This document shows positions 34,508 to 43,494 of a stretch of 64,000 bases of DNA, in pieces; the first letter of the stretch is position 1, and the number at the start of each line of letters is the position of its first letter. Under the pieces are notes generated by a model. It made no database searches. It was given only the letters and a program-made list of their open reading frames with translations, and was not told the DNA's origin. The stretch lies in assembly GCA_017555695.1 (NCBI GenBank), contig JAFZFX010000011.1, positions 89,603 to 153,602 on the forward strand. Direction: 5' to 3'. Origin of the DNA: Alistipes sp. Lineage in GTDB: Bacteria; Bacteroidota; Bacteroidia; Bacteroidales; Rikenellaceae. A program made the translations under genes and the position numbers.

Positions 34508-37500
34508 ATGAAGAATTTTCTTTGTCTTTTAATGGCAATATTGTGCCTTGATGTATCGGCACAGATGACCACATCCTCACTGAGAGGAACGGTTACAGAC
34601 TCAAATAAAAAGCCTTTGGCGGGAGCAGCCGTCTTGCTCCGACAATCTAAAACAGGTGTTGAATACTACTCTATAGTCAATAACGATGGTCGATTCTCTA
34701 TTCACGGTATCAAGCCCGATGATGGCTATGTGCTGGATGTGGAGTTTATCGGCTATGAGCCATTCAAGTTGGTGGATATGGTGCTGCGACTTGGCGAGAG
34801 CCATCGCGAAGATATCGTGCTTAAGGAGTCGGCCGTAGCGTTGGGTGATGTGGTTGTGACGGCCAGTCAGGTGCAGTCGGTTGGTGTGACGGAGAATTTC
34901 GATAAGCGCCAGATTCAACAACTGCCTACGGTGTCGCGCTCGCTCTATGATGTGGTGCGCTTGATGCCCCAAGCCTCGTCAGTGAGAGGTGGCGGTATGT
35001 CGTTTGGCGGAGTGTCGAACAGATACAACTCGTTTATGGTAAATGGCGTTGCCAACAACGATATGTATGGCCTTTCATCGTCGGGAACCCACGGTGGATT
35101 GTCTAACGCTAATCCCGTGTCGTTAGATGCAATCGAGCAGATTGAGGTGTCGGTGGCGTCGTACGATGTGCGCAGAAGTGGTTTCGGAGGCGGCGTAATC
35201 AATGCCATTACCAAGTCGGGTACAAATAAATTTGAGGGTAGCGCATACACATACTACAACAATCAGAATCTCTATGGCTCAACACCTGGTAAGGATGTAG
35301 AAAATCGTGAGAAGTTGGAGAATTACAATGCTCGCATATATGGTGCTACATTTGGTGGCCCGATTGTAAAGGATAAACTCTTCTTCTTTGTGAGTGGCGA
35401 GTATAATCTGCACACCTCGCCTTCGTCTTACTATCTCGATGCTGATGGCGCAATGCTCATTAAAGAGGAGTTGGATAGAGTTGCTGCGAGATATAAGGCG
35501 CTGACGGGATATGATGGTGGCGGGTATTATCGCCGTGATGTGGAGCGCCGTTCAATGTCGCTATTGGCCAATGTCGATTGGCATATCAACAAGCAAAATC
35601 GTCTGTCGGCAAGCTATAGCTACCTGGATGCCGAGGCTGAGGAGTATGCCAATTCTTACTCGTCGTTCACATTTGTAGGCTCTGGATATGCGAATTATAG
35701 CTCTGCACACCACCTGTCGCTCTCGCTGGAGTCACGACTGTCGGATTATCTGCATAATACTCTCAAAGTGGGTTTGTCGCGCGTTGGGGATGGTCGTGAG
35801 GCAGATATTGAGGGTGCGATGCCGAGTGTGATAATTAAAAATGCAGGTTCGACGAAGGGTGTGACGCTGAATATCGGTAACAACCGTTATGCCGGCGTAA
35901 ACTCTTTGACGCAGAATGTGGTGACGCTGACCGATAACCTTATTTGGGATGGTGGCGCACACTCTATTGTGGTGGGTATGCATCACGAATTGTATAATAT
36001 TCACAATCGCTACCTCGCAAATTCGTTGGGAACATATACCTATAACTCTATCGAAGATTTCGAACGAGATATGGCGGCGCAGTATGAGTATAACTACACA
36101 GATCCTGCGGTGACGGGTACAACCACTTGGGGCCCGCGATTCCGTGCTGCGGAGTTCAGTCTCTATGCGCAGGATAATTGGGATATGGGCGCAGGATTTA
36201 ACCTCACCTATGGCTTGCGTGCTACCCTACCCGCTATCTTCAATACGCCGACAAGCAACGAAGAGTTTAATCGTGGAGATATTGCTATGCGATATGGCGT
36301 AAGAATCGGCGATGTGCCGCAAACGCAGTTGTTGCTCTCGCCTCGCGTAGGCCTTACTTGGAGAAGAAACTACGAAGCTGGCGTGTTGTCGCTGGAGGGT
36401 GGCGTAGGTATCTTTACGGGCCAGGTGCCGTTTGTGTGGGTGGTTAATAACTACTCGAATACGGGTGTCGAACAGAAGGGTCTAAAACTGACAGCAAAGA
36501 TGGATGGCGGAGAGGTTGTTAAGACTGCTGCTCCGTTTACGGCCGAGCCCTCGCCTACAACAATGTCTAATACGAGCTTTATGCTCAACGCAATGGATAA
36601 GGGCTTTAAGTATCCGCAGAACTTCAAGGCTAACCTCGTTGCAGAGTTTAGAGAGCGTAATGGTTGGGTGATGCGTGCCGAGGCGTTGTACACTAAAGTG
36701 ATAAATGGTGCAGTTTTTCGTAATCTGGCTGTTGAGCCTACGGCGAAAGGCGTATATGCTGTGGCGGCTGGAGATGGCACACAAACGTCGGGGCTGATGC
36801 CGCAGATGCAGCGCATAACATTGGACTATTCGGCGGTATATTATATGGAGAATACTTCGAGGGGTTACTCCTATTCGTTGTCGGGTAGCATTGCCAAGGA
36901 GTTTGATATGGGTCTGAGTGTGATGGCTTCGTATATCTTTGGCCACTCATATTCGGTGTGTGATGTGCCTTCGACATCCTCTTCTTCGAATTGGAGCCGC
37001 ACCTATGCGCTCGATTTGAACGACCCTGAGTTGTCTTATTCGTCGTATGATGTGCCTCACAAGTTGTCGTTCTCGGCGACTTACCATAAGCGATATGCTC
37101 CGCTGTTTGATGTGACTGCTGGTGTGGTTTATCAGCTCACTTCGGGTCAGCGCTATTCGCTTACATTTGGTGAGTCGGTGGACTTCAATGGCGATGGTGT
37201 TTATGGCTCTACGCTGATGTATATCCCTACAGAGGACGAGCTCTCGCGTATGCGTTTTGCGGATGGTGATTCGCGGCGTAAGTGGAACGACTATATCAAG
37301 GCTAATGATTATCTGAGTGAGCATCGTGGTGAGTTCGCTGCGCGCAATGCTATGCAGGCACCCGTTGAGAGTCGGATAGATTTGCATCTGGCTCACGGTT
37401 TCTACTTTAGTCGAGAGAGTAGCAGACGATTGGAACTGACTCTAGATGTGATGAACTTTGGCAATCTTTTGTGTCGTCATTGGGGCAGTTATTACAATGT

Positions 37501-37642
37501 GGGAAATGTGCGTCTGCAGCCCGTTACAGTTGTGTCACAACAGGATGGAGAATTGGTTTATAGATTCACGAATGGCGATTTGACGCCTAACGATTTGATG
37601 TCGCGCTGGAGTATGCAGTTGGGTGTAAGGGTGCGCTTCTAA
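34508..37642 (+). CDS. Oar-like TonB-dependent outer-membrane receptor
   Basis: 1044 residues from the ATG at 34508, preferred to an upstream GTG because it begins a signal peptide (MKNFLCLLMAILCLDVSAQ). Order: carboxypeptidase-regulatory-like domain (about 25-105; LRGTVTDSNKKPLAGAAVLL), plug (about 115-230; YDVVRLMPQASSVRGGGMSFGG, DAIEQIEVSVASYDVRRSGFGGGVINAITKSGTN), then the 22-strand barrel ending in VRVRF. This is the Oar-type group rather than SusC, and no SusD partner follows. The substrate is unknown. It is transcribed alone. Confidence 0.92.
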   Translation: MKNFLCLLMAILCLDVSAQMTTSSLRGTVTDSNKKPLAGAAVLLRQSKTGVEYYSIVNNDGRFSIHGIKPDDGYVLDVEFIGYEPFKLVDMVLRLGESHREDIVLKESAVALGDVVVTASQVQSVGVTENFDKRQIQQLPTVSRSLYDVVRLMPQASSVRGGGMSFGGVSNRYNSFMVNGVANNDMYGLSSSGTHGGLSNANPVSLDAIEQIEVSVASYDVRRSGFGGGVINAITKSGTNKFEGSAYTYYNNQNLYGSTPGKDVENREKLENYNARIYGATFGGPIVKDKLFFFVSGEYNLHTSPSSYYLDADGAMLIKEELDRVAARYKALTGYDGGGYYRRDVERRSMSLLANVDWHINKQNRLSASYSYLDAEAEEYANSYSSFTFVGSGYANYSSAHHLSLSLESRLSDYLHNTLKVGLSRVGDGREADIEGAMPSVIIKNAGSTKGVTLNIGNNRYAGVNSLTQNVVTLTDNLIWDGGAHSIVVGMHHELYNIHNRYLANSLGTYTYNSIEDFERDMAAQYEYNYTDPAVTGTTTWGPRFRAAEFSLYAQDNWDMGAGFNLTYGLRATLPAIFNTPTSNEEFNRGDIAMRYGVRIGDVPQTQLLLSPRVGLTWRRNYEAGVLSLEGGVGIFTGQVPFVWVVNNYSNTGVEQKGLKLTAKMDGGEVVKTAAPFTAEPSPTTMSNTSFMLNAMDKGFKYPQNFKANLVAEFRERNGWVMRAEALYTKVINGAVFRNLAVEPTAKGVYAVAAGDGTQTSGLMPQMQRITLDYSAVYYMENTSRGYSYSLSGSIAKEFDMGLSVMASYIFGHSYSVCDVPSTSSSSNWSRTYALDLNDPELSYSSYDVPHKLSFSATYHKRYAPLFDVTAGVVYQLTSGQRYSLTFGESVDFNGDGVYGSTLMYIPTEDELSRMRFADGDSRRKWNDYIKANDYLSEHRGEFAARNAMQAPVESRIDLHLAHGFYFSRESSRRLELTLDVMNFGNLLCRHWGSYYNVGNVRLQPVTVVSQQDGELVYRFTNGDLTPNDLMSRWSMQLGVRVRF

Positions 37643-37726
37643 TTGGGTTAATATATAAAAGTATAGTGAGAAGAAAAATATTGCATAATTTTGCTTGCGG
37701 ATGCGTGTAGATTGAAATATTTTTCT

Positions 37727-37734
37727 TACCTTTG
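37727..37734 (+). promoter_or_regulatory. Promoter -7 box of the pyr operon
   Basis: TACCTTTG matches TAnnTTTG, 28 nt upstream of the leader ORF start and 190 nt upstream of pyrC. No TTTG stands at the expected distance upstream. Transcription would start near 37740. Confidence 0.6.
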
Positions 37735-37754
37735 CACAAAATACGAAGTTAGGT

Positions 37755-37880
37755 ATGTATAAGCAAATGGAGATAGCGATTGGTGCTGCAAATCAATGTG
37801 CGATTTGTAAGTCTGATGGTTTTTCTTTATTTTGCGAATCGAATATTTATCAGGTAGTTACAACTATTTGTTATTGTTAA
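37755..37880 (+). CDS. Candidate pyr operon leader peptide
   Basis: A 41-codon ORF starts 15-20 nt after the predicted transcription start (ATG at 37755 after a weak GTTAGG) and ends with TAA at 37878-37880. The stop lies 5 nt before the terminator stem. Its second half is rich in U: codons for Phe, Ser, Leu, Ile, Tyr and Cys, with stretches such as GGTTTTTCTTTATTTTG (37818-37834) and CTATTTGTTATTGTTAATAT (37864-37883). The peptide contains five Cys and has no recognisable domain. Size and position recall the 44-codon pyrL leader of E. coli pyrBI. Translation is not proven. Confidence 0.5.
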   Translation: MYKQMEIAIGAANQCAICKSDGFSLFCESNIYQVVTTICYC

Positions 37881-37885
37881 TATGG

Positions 37886-37909
37886 GGCGACTGTTTAGTC
37901 GCCTTTTTT
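37886..37909 (+). terminator. Intrinsic terminator (attenuator) before pyrC
   Basis: A 7-bp GC-rich stem, GGCGACT (37886-37892) with AGTCGCC (37897-37903), a GTTT loop, and six T (37904-37909) form a canonical terminator. It is placed between promoter and first structural gene, only 7 nt before the pyrC ATG, so it must be bypassed for the operon to be expressed. A ribosome stopped at the leader ORF end would cover the 5' arm. Confidence 0.8.
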
Positions 37910-37916
37910 ATGGTCT

Positions 37917-39188
37917 ATGGATAACGGAAGAGTAATATTGAAATCGGGCCTCGTTGTTAGAGGTGGCGTATCGGCTGTGGCAGATGTAGTTGTGCGTGGC
38001 TCAAAGATTGAGTGCGTGGCTGAAAATGTCGAGGTTGGAGCCGATGATATGGTGATTGATTGCTCGGGTAAAGTGGTGATGAGCGGTCTTGTAGATCTGC
38101 ATGTTCACCTGCGTGAACCAGGCTTCTCGGCCAAGGAGACTGTCGCTTCTGGAACAGCCGCTGCGGCGCACGGAGGATTCTCCACAGTATGCTCGATGCC
38201 TAATCTCAATCCCGCTCCCGATACGGTAGAGCACCTGCAGCAGCAGTTGGATATCATAGAGCGTGATGCAGTGGTTAAGGTACTACCCTACGCCACAATC
38301 ACACGCGAGCGATATGGTCGCGAATTGGTCGATTTCGCTGCGCTGAAACATATGGTGGCTGGCTTTTCGGATGATGGTAGTGGCGTGCAGAGCGATGATG
38401 TTATGCGCGAGGCTATGCGTGAGGCCGTAAAGAACGATGCAATCATTGCAGCTCACTGTGAGGTGAACGACCTGCTTAAGGGTGGATACATCCACGATGG
38501 TGAGTATGCTGCACAGCACGGCCACAAGGGAATCTGCTCGGAGAGTGAGTGGGGTCAGATTAAGCGTGATATAGAGTTGGCTGCGGAGATTGGTTGCCGT
38601 TATCATGTGTGTCATATATCGACTAAGGAGAGTGTGGCGCTTATCAGAGAGGCCAAGAAGCAGGGCGTGAAGATTACCTGCGAGACAGGTCCCCACTACC
38701 TTACAATGTGCGATATGGATTTGCAGGAGGAGGGTCGTTTCAAGATGAATCCCCCTATTCGTTCAGCCGAGGATAGAGATGCTCTTATTGAGGGTTTGAA
38801 GGATGGTACTATTGATGTTGTGGCTACAGACCACGCACCTCATACCGCCGAAGAGAAATCTCGAGGATTGGCTGGTAGCGCAATGGGCGTAGTTGGTTTG
38901 GAGACTTCGTTTGCTGTAATATATACAAAGTTGGTGCGCGAGGGTGTTATCTCACTTGAGCAGGCCGTGGAGGTAATGAGCGAAGCACCTCGCAAAATAT
39001 TCAACCTCGGTGGAGGCTTGAGCGAGGGTGAGGCGGCTGACATCGCAGTGTTCGATTTGAATGTCGAGTACGATGTCAATCCCGACGAGTTTTTGTCGAA
39101 GGGTCGTAGTACTCCTTTTGAGGGGTGGCATCTGTGGGGTGAGTGTAGCCTGACGATGGTGGACGGCCAGATAGTATGGAAAAAATAA
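37917..39188 (+). CDS. pyrC: Dihydroorotase
   Basis: Cyclises carbamoyl-aspartate to dihydroorotate. 423 residues of the class I (type II, PyrC/AllB-like) amidohydrolases: metal ligands in DLHVHLREPGF, the AHCE site (HCEVNDL), CHIST, and DHAPHT with the catalytic Asp. Length and motifs indicate an active enzyme. No ribosome site is visible in the U-tract just before the ATG. First structural gene of pyrC-carA-carB-pyrK-pyrD. Confidence 0.96.
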   Translation: MDNGRVILKSGLVVRGGVSAVADVVVRGSKIECVAENVEVGADDMVIDCSGKVVMSGLVDLHVHLREPGFSAKETVASGTAAAAHGGFSTVCSMPNLNPAPDTVEHLQQQLDIIERDAVVKVLPYATITRERYGRELVDFAALKHMVAGFSDDGSGVQSDDVMREAMREAVKNDAIIAAHCEVNDLLKGGYIHDGEYAAQHGHKGICSESEWGQIKRDIELAAEIGCRYHVCHISTKESVALIREAKKQGVKITCETGPHYLTMCDMDLQEEGRFKMNPPIRSAEDRDALIEGLKDGTIDVVATDHAPHTAEEKSRGLAGSAMGVVGLETSFAVIYTKLVREGVISLEQAVEVMSEAPRKIFNLGGGLSEGEAADIAVFDLNVEYDVNPDEFLSKGRSTPFEGWHLWGECSLTMVDGQIVWKK

Positions 39189-39228
39189 CAATAGATAATT
39201 AATAATAAAAAGTCTAAATCGAAAGACA

Positions 39229-40317
39229 ATGAAACCATTTACAAAGAAATTAGTTCTTGAGAACGGTCGTGAGTTCCCTGGATATGGCTACGGTGCCAAT
39301 GTGGAGCGAGTATGCGACATCGTTTTCAACACTTCTGTGGTGGGTTATCAGGAGATTATCTCTGACCCGTCGTACCTTGGCCAGATGGTGGTGATGGCCT
39401 ACCCTCTGATTGGTAACTATGGTATTACCGAAGAGGATTTTGAGTCAAAGCAGCCTGTCGTTGGCGGTATGGTTGTGCGTGAGTGCAACGAGAACCCAAG
39501 CAACTTCCGTTACACCAAGACTTTCTCGGAGACTCTTGAGGAGCAGGGCATCCCTTGCATCGCAGGTGTAGATACTCGTATGATCGTACGCATCATTCGC
39601 GACGAGGGTAACCAGCGTGCTGCGATTGTGAATATTGACACTCCTACAGAGGTGGCTTTGGAGATGATTAAGAACGCTCCCGCCCCCGCTAATCAGGTGG
39701 CACAGGTTAGTTGCCGCAAGCGTTGGTTCTCGCGTACACCTAACCACAAGTACGATATCGTTGCCGTAGACTGCGGTATTAAGTATAACATCATCCGTGA
39801 GTTTACAAGCCGCGAGTGCAATGTTACAGTTGTACCCTACAACACTACATTGGAGGAGATTTTGGCTTTCAACCCCGACGGTATCTACATCTCGAATGGC
39901 CCTGGTAATCCCGAGGCTCTGCCCGAGGTTGTGGAGTTGATTAAGGCGGTTTGCGGTCGCATCCCTGTATTTGGTACTTCACTCGGTATGCAGCTCATCT
40001 CGTTGGCATACGGCGCAAAGGTATATAAGATGAAGTGTGGTCACCACGGCAGCCCTGCAGTGCGTACGCTCGCAACTGGCCGTGTGGATATGACTTCGCA
40101 GAATCATACTTATGCTGTTGATGCCGAGTCATTGAAGGGTACTCGTCTTGAGGCTACCCACCTTAATGTGGTGGACAACACCATTGAGGGTGTGGAGTGT
40201 GCGGCTGACAAGGTTTACGCCGTTCAGTTCTACCCTGAGAGCGCTCCCGGTCCGCAGGATTGCTCATACCTTATTGATAAATTCATTAAATTGATGGAGG
40301 AGAAACAAAATGCCTAA
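39229..40317 (+). CDS. carA: Carbamoyl-phosphate synthase small subunit with a degenerate glutaminase site
   Basis: 362 residues in the normal CarA order: N-terminal small-subunit domain (1-150; GYQEIISDPSYLGQMV, GNYGI), then a class I glutamine amidotransferase domain (about 173-358; SNGPGNPEAL). The usual nucleophile motif GICLGHQ reads GTSLGMQ: Ser251 (codon 39979-39981) replaces Cys. The usual QFHPE reads QFYPE: Tyr335 (codon 40231-40233) replaces the catalytic His; Glu337 is kept. In E. coli numbering these are Cys269 and His353. The frame is intact and fully conserved elsewhere, so this looks like a structural subunit without glutamine hydrolysis. It overlaps carB by 8 nt. Confidence 0.93.
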   Translation: MKPFTKKLVLENGREFPGYGYGANVERVCDIVFNTSVVGYQEIISDPSYLGQMVVMAYPLIGNYGITEEDFESKQPVVGGMVVRECNENPSNFRYTKTFSETLEEQGIPCIAGVDTRMIVRIIRDEGNQRAAIVNIDTPTEVALEMIKNAPAPANQVAQVSCRKRWFSRTPNHKYDIVAVDCGIKYNIIREFTSRECNVTVVPYNTTLEEILAFNPDGIYISNGPGNPEALPEVVELIKAVCGRIPVFGTSLGMQLISLAYGAKVYKMKCGHHGSPAVRTLATGRVDMTSQNHTYAVDAESLKGTRLEATHLNVVDNTIEGVECAADKVYAVQFYPESAPGPQDCSYLIDKFIKLMEEKQNA

Positions 40318-43300
40318 GAGAACAGATATAAAGAAAGTAATGGTGATCGGTTCGGGTCCGATTGTCATTGGTCAGGCCGCAGAGTTCGACTATGCAGGTA
40401 CACAGGCGTGCTTGGCACTTAAGGAGGAGGGTTACGAGGTTATCCTTGTGAACTCTAATCCTGCAACTATTATGACCGATACAAACATCGCCGACAAGGT
40501 TTATATGGAGCCTTTGACGCTGGAGTATGTTGCTAAGATTGTACGGTATGAGCGTCCCGATGCCATCGTTCCTGGCTTGGGTGGTCAGACTGGTCTTAAC
40601 TTGGCAGTTCAGTTGGCCAAGAAGGGCGTTTTGGACGAGTGCCATGTAGAGATTCTCGGTACATCATTCGAGAGTATCGAGGAGGCCGAGGATAGAGAGT
40701 TGTTCAAGGACTTGTGCGTAAGAATCGGTGAGCCCGTATTGCCTTCAGTTGTTGTGAACACAATGGAGGATGGTATTAAGGCTGCCAAGGAGATTGGCTA
40801 CCCCGTAGTATTGCGTCCCGCGTTTACATTGGGCGGTACAGGTGGCGGTTTTGCTGACAACGAGGAGGAGTTGCGTGAGATTATGCGTAACGCGCTCGTT
40901 CTCTCACCCGTACACCAGGTATTGGTTGAGAAGAGTATCAAGGGTTACAAGGAGATTGAGTTCGAGGTAATGCGCGATAAGAACGATACTGCAATTGCAA
41001 TTTGTAGTATGGAGAATATCGACCCCGTGGGTATTCACACTGGTGACTCAATGGTAATTGCTCCCGCACAGACTCTTACAGATAAGGAGTATCAGCTCTT
41101 GCGTGGTAGCGCGTTGAAGATTATCCGTGCGTTGAAGATTGAGGGTGGTTGTAATGTGCAGTTCGCGCTCGACCCGCTCTCGTTCAACTACTATATCATT
41201 GAGGTTAACCCCCGTGTTTCTCGTTCATCAGCTTTGGCTTCAAAGGCGAGTGGTTTCCCCATTGCTCGTGTAACTGCTAAGATTGCCGTAGGTCTTACTC
41301 TCGACGAGATTATGCTCTCTGGCCGTCCCGCTTGCTTTGAGCCCGCATTGGACTATGTGGTATTGAAGGTTGCCCGCTTCCCGTTTGATAAGTTCAGCGA
41401 CGCATCGAACGAGTTGGGTACACAGATGAAGGCTACGGGTGAGGTTATGAGTATCGGCCGCACTATCGAGGAGGGTATCCTCAAGGCTGTTCGCTCATTG
41501 GAGACTGGCGTTTGCCACATCCACAGCAAGAAGTTCGACGATTGGAAGAACGACGCTCTGTTGGATTACATCCGCAAGGGTACCGACGACCGCTTCTATG
41601 CTATCGCACAGCTTATACGTAACGGCGTAGATTTGCTCATTATTTACAACTACACCAAGATTGATATGTTGTTCTTGGAGAAGTTCAAGAACATCGTAGA
41701 GATGGAGAAGGTCGTAGCTGCATCGGTTGGTGATATTGAGGTATTGCGTGAGGCTAAGCGTATGGGCTTCAGCGATAAGTTCATCGGCCAGTTGTGGGGC
41801 AAGAACGAGGCTGAGATGTTCAAGTTGCGTCAGGCAGAAAATGTATTCCCCGTATATAAGATTATCGACTCTTGCGCGGGTGAGATTGATACATATGTAC
41901 CCTACTTCTACTCTACTTACGAGCAGGAGAACGAGTCAGCACGCAGCGACAGAAAGAAGATTTTGGTATTGGGTTCAGGTCCTATCCGTATCGGTCAGGG
42001 TGTGGAGTTCGACTACTCGACTGTTCACGCAATCTGGACTATCAAGGAGGCTGGCTATGAGGCTATTATCATCAATAACAACCCCGAGACTGTATCTACA
42101 GACTATACAATCAGTGACAAGCTCTACTTCGAGCCGCTGACCGTAGAGGATGTGATGAATGTTGTAGAGTTGGAGAAGCCCGATGGTATCGTTGTATCGT
42201 TGGGTGGTCAGACCGCTATCAACTTGGCAGAGCCTTTGGCTGACCTGGGTGTGAAGATTATCGGTACTGGCATCGAGGCTATCAACAACGCAGAGGACCG
42301 CAAGTGCTTCGAGCGTATTATGAACGAGGTTGGTATTCCTCAGCCTGAGGCAAAGGCCGTGACTGACATCGAGGCAGGTGTAGAGGCTGCTAATCGCATC
42401 GGCTACCCCGTATTGGTTCGTCCGAGCTTCGTATTGGGTGGTCGCGCTATGCAGATTGTTGGTAACGAGGAGACTTTGCGTCACTACCTGCGTTCGGCAG
42501 TAGAGATTAACGAGAAGTCGCCCGTATTGGTTGATAAGTATATCCAGGGTAAGGAGTTGGAGGTTGATGCAATCTGCGACGGTAAGGATGTATTTATCCC
42601 CGGTATTATGGAGCATGTAGAGCATACTGGTATCCACTCTGGTGATAGTATCAGCGTATACCCCACTTTCAGTGTGAGCCAGCAGGTTAAGGATACAATC
42701 ATCGAGTACACACAGCGTTTGGGTCTTGCTATCGGTATCGTTGGTCTGTTCAATATCCAGTTCATCGTGGACGACGAGGATAAGGTATATGTAATCGAGG
42801 TTAATCCCCGTTCATCTCGTACCGTTCCCTTCCTGTCTAAGTCTACTGGCGTGCCCATGGCGAAGATTGCCACAATGGTTATCCTCGGCCACTCACTCAA
42901 GGAGCAGGGCATTACAGAGGTTTACGGTAAGGAGAAGAGCCGCTGGTTCGTTAAGTCGCCTGCCTTCTCATTCGCTAAGATCCGCGGTGTAGACTCTTAC
43001 CTCTCTCCCGAGATGAAGTCTACAGGTGAGGCTATCGGTTACGACAAGAGCCTCAATCGGGCTCTCTACAAGTCACTCCGTTCATCGGGTGTGGCTGTGG
43101 CTAACTATGGTACGATTTTCGTTACTATAGCTGATGCCGACAAGGAGCGCGCATTGCCGTTGATTCGCCGTTTCTACGACTTGGGCTTCAATATCGAGGC
43201 TACAAAGGGTACTTGCGAGTTCTTGCGTAGCAATGGTGTTCGTACTCGTCTGTTGCGTAAGTTGAGCGAGGGCAGCACCGAGATTTACGATGAGTTGCGT

Positions 43301-43492
43301 AAGGGTCATGTGACCTATGTAATCAATACTATCGATGTAAATCAGCACAGCACTCGCCGCGATGGTTACGATATTCGTCGTGCCGCAGCCGAGAACAATG
43401 TGACTCTGTTTACAGCTCTTGAGACAGTGAGCGTATTGCTCGATGTTCTGGAGGAGATTACATTGGGAGTATCAACTATTGATGCAGAGTAA
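40310..43492 (+). CDS. carB: Carbamoyl-phosphate synthase large subunit
   Basis: Makes carbamoyl phosphate from bicarbonate, ammonia and two ATP. 1060 residues with two homologous ATP-grasp halves: SGPIVIGQAAEFDYAGTQ and SGPIRIGQGVEFDYSTVH open each half, VLRPAFTLGGTGGG and VLVRPSFVLGGRAMQIV are the ATP-binding loops, and EVNPRVSRSSALASKA and EVNPRSSRTVPFLSKST hold the metal sites. The C-terminal MGS-like domain (from about 930) is present, so allosteric control is possible. A strong GGAGG site lies in carA upstream of the start. Both synthetase halves look active. Confidence 0.97.
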   Translation: MPKRTDIKKVMVIGSGPIVIGQAAEFDYAGTQACLALKEEGYEVILVNSNPATIMTDTNIADKVYMEPLTLEYVAKIVRYERPDAIVPGLGGQTGLNLAVQLAKKGVLDECHVEILGTSFESIEEAEDRELFKDLCVRIGEPVLPSVVVNTMEDGIKAAKEIGYPVVLRPAFTLGGTGGGFADNEEELREIMRNALVLSPVHQVLVEKSIKGYKEIEFEVMRDKNDTAIAICSMENIDPVGIHTGDSMVIAPAQTLTDKEYQLLRGSALKIIRALKIEGGCNVQFALDPLSFNYYIIEVNPRVSRSSALASKASGFPIARVTAKIAVGLTLDEIMLSGRPACFEPALDYVVLKVARFPFDKFSDASNELGTQMKATGEVMSIGRTIEEGILKAVRSLETGVCHIHSKKFDDWKNDALLDYIRKGTDDRFYAIAQLIRNGVDLLIIYNYTKIDMLFLEKFKNIVEMEKVVAASVGDIEVLREAKRMGFSDKFIGQLWGKNEAEMFKLRQAENVFPVYKIIDSCAGEIDTYVPYFYSTYEQENESARSDRKKILVLGSGPIRIGQGVEFDYSTVHAIWTIKEAGYEAIIINNNPETVSTDYTISDKLYFEPLTVEDVMNVVELEKPDGIVVSLGGQTAINLAEPLADLGVKIIGTGIEAINNAEDRKCFERIMNEVGIPQPEAKAVTDIEAGVEAANRIGYPVLVRPSFVLGGRAMQIVGNEETLRHYLRSAVEINEKSPVLVDKYIQGKELEVDAICDGKDVFIPGIMEHVEHTGIHSGDSISVYPTFSVSQQVKDTIIEYTQRLGLAIGIVGLFNIQFIVDDEDKVYVIEVNPRSSRTVPFLSKSTGVPMAKIATMVILGHSLKEQGITEVYGKEKSRWFVKSPAFSFAKIRGVDSYLSPEMKSTGEAIGYDKSLNRALYKSLRSSGVAVANYGTIFVTIADADKERALPLIRRFYDLGFNIEATKGTCEFLRSNGVRTRLLRKLSEGSTEIYDELRKGHVTYVINTIDVNQHSTRRDGYDIRRAAAENNVTLFTALETVSVLLDVLEEITLGVSTIDAE

Positions 43493-43494
43493 TT

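Noticed and set aside
39229-40317. Sequencing error or pseudogene as the reason for the odd CarA motifs
   Set aside because: The frame is open over the full normal length, both substitutions are clean codon changes far apart, and flanking residues are conserved; an error would not produce this pair.
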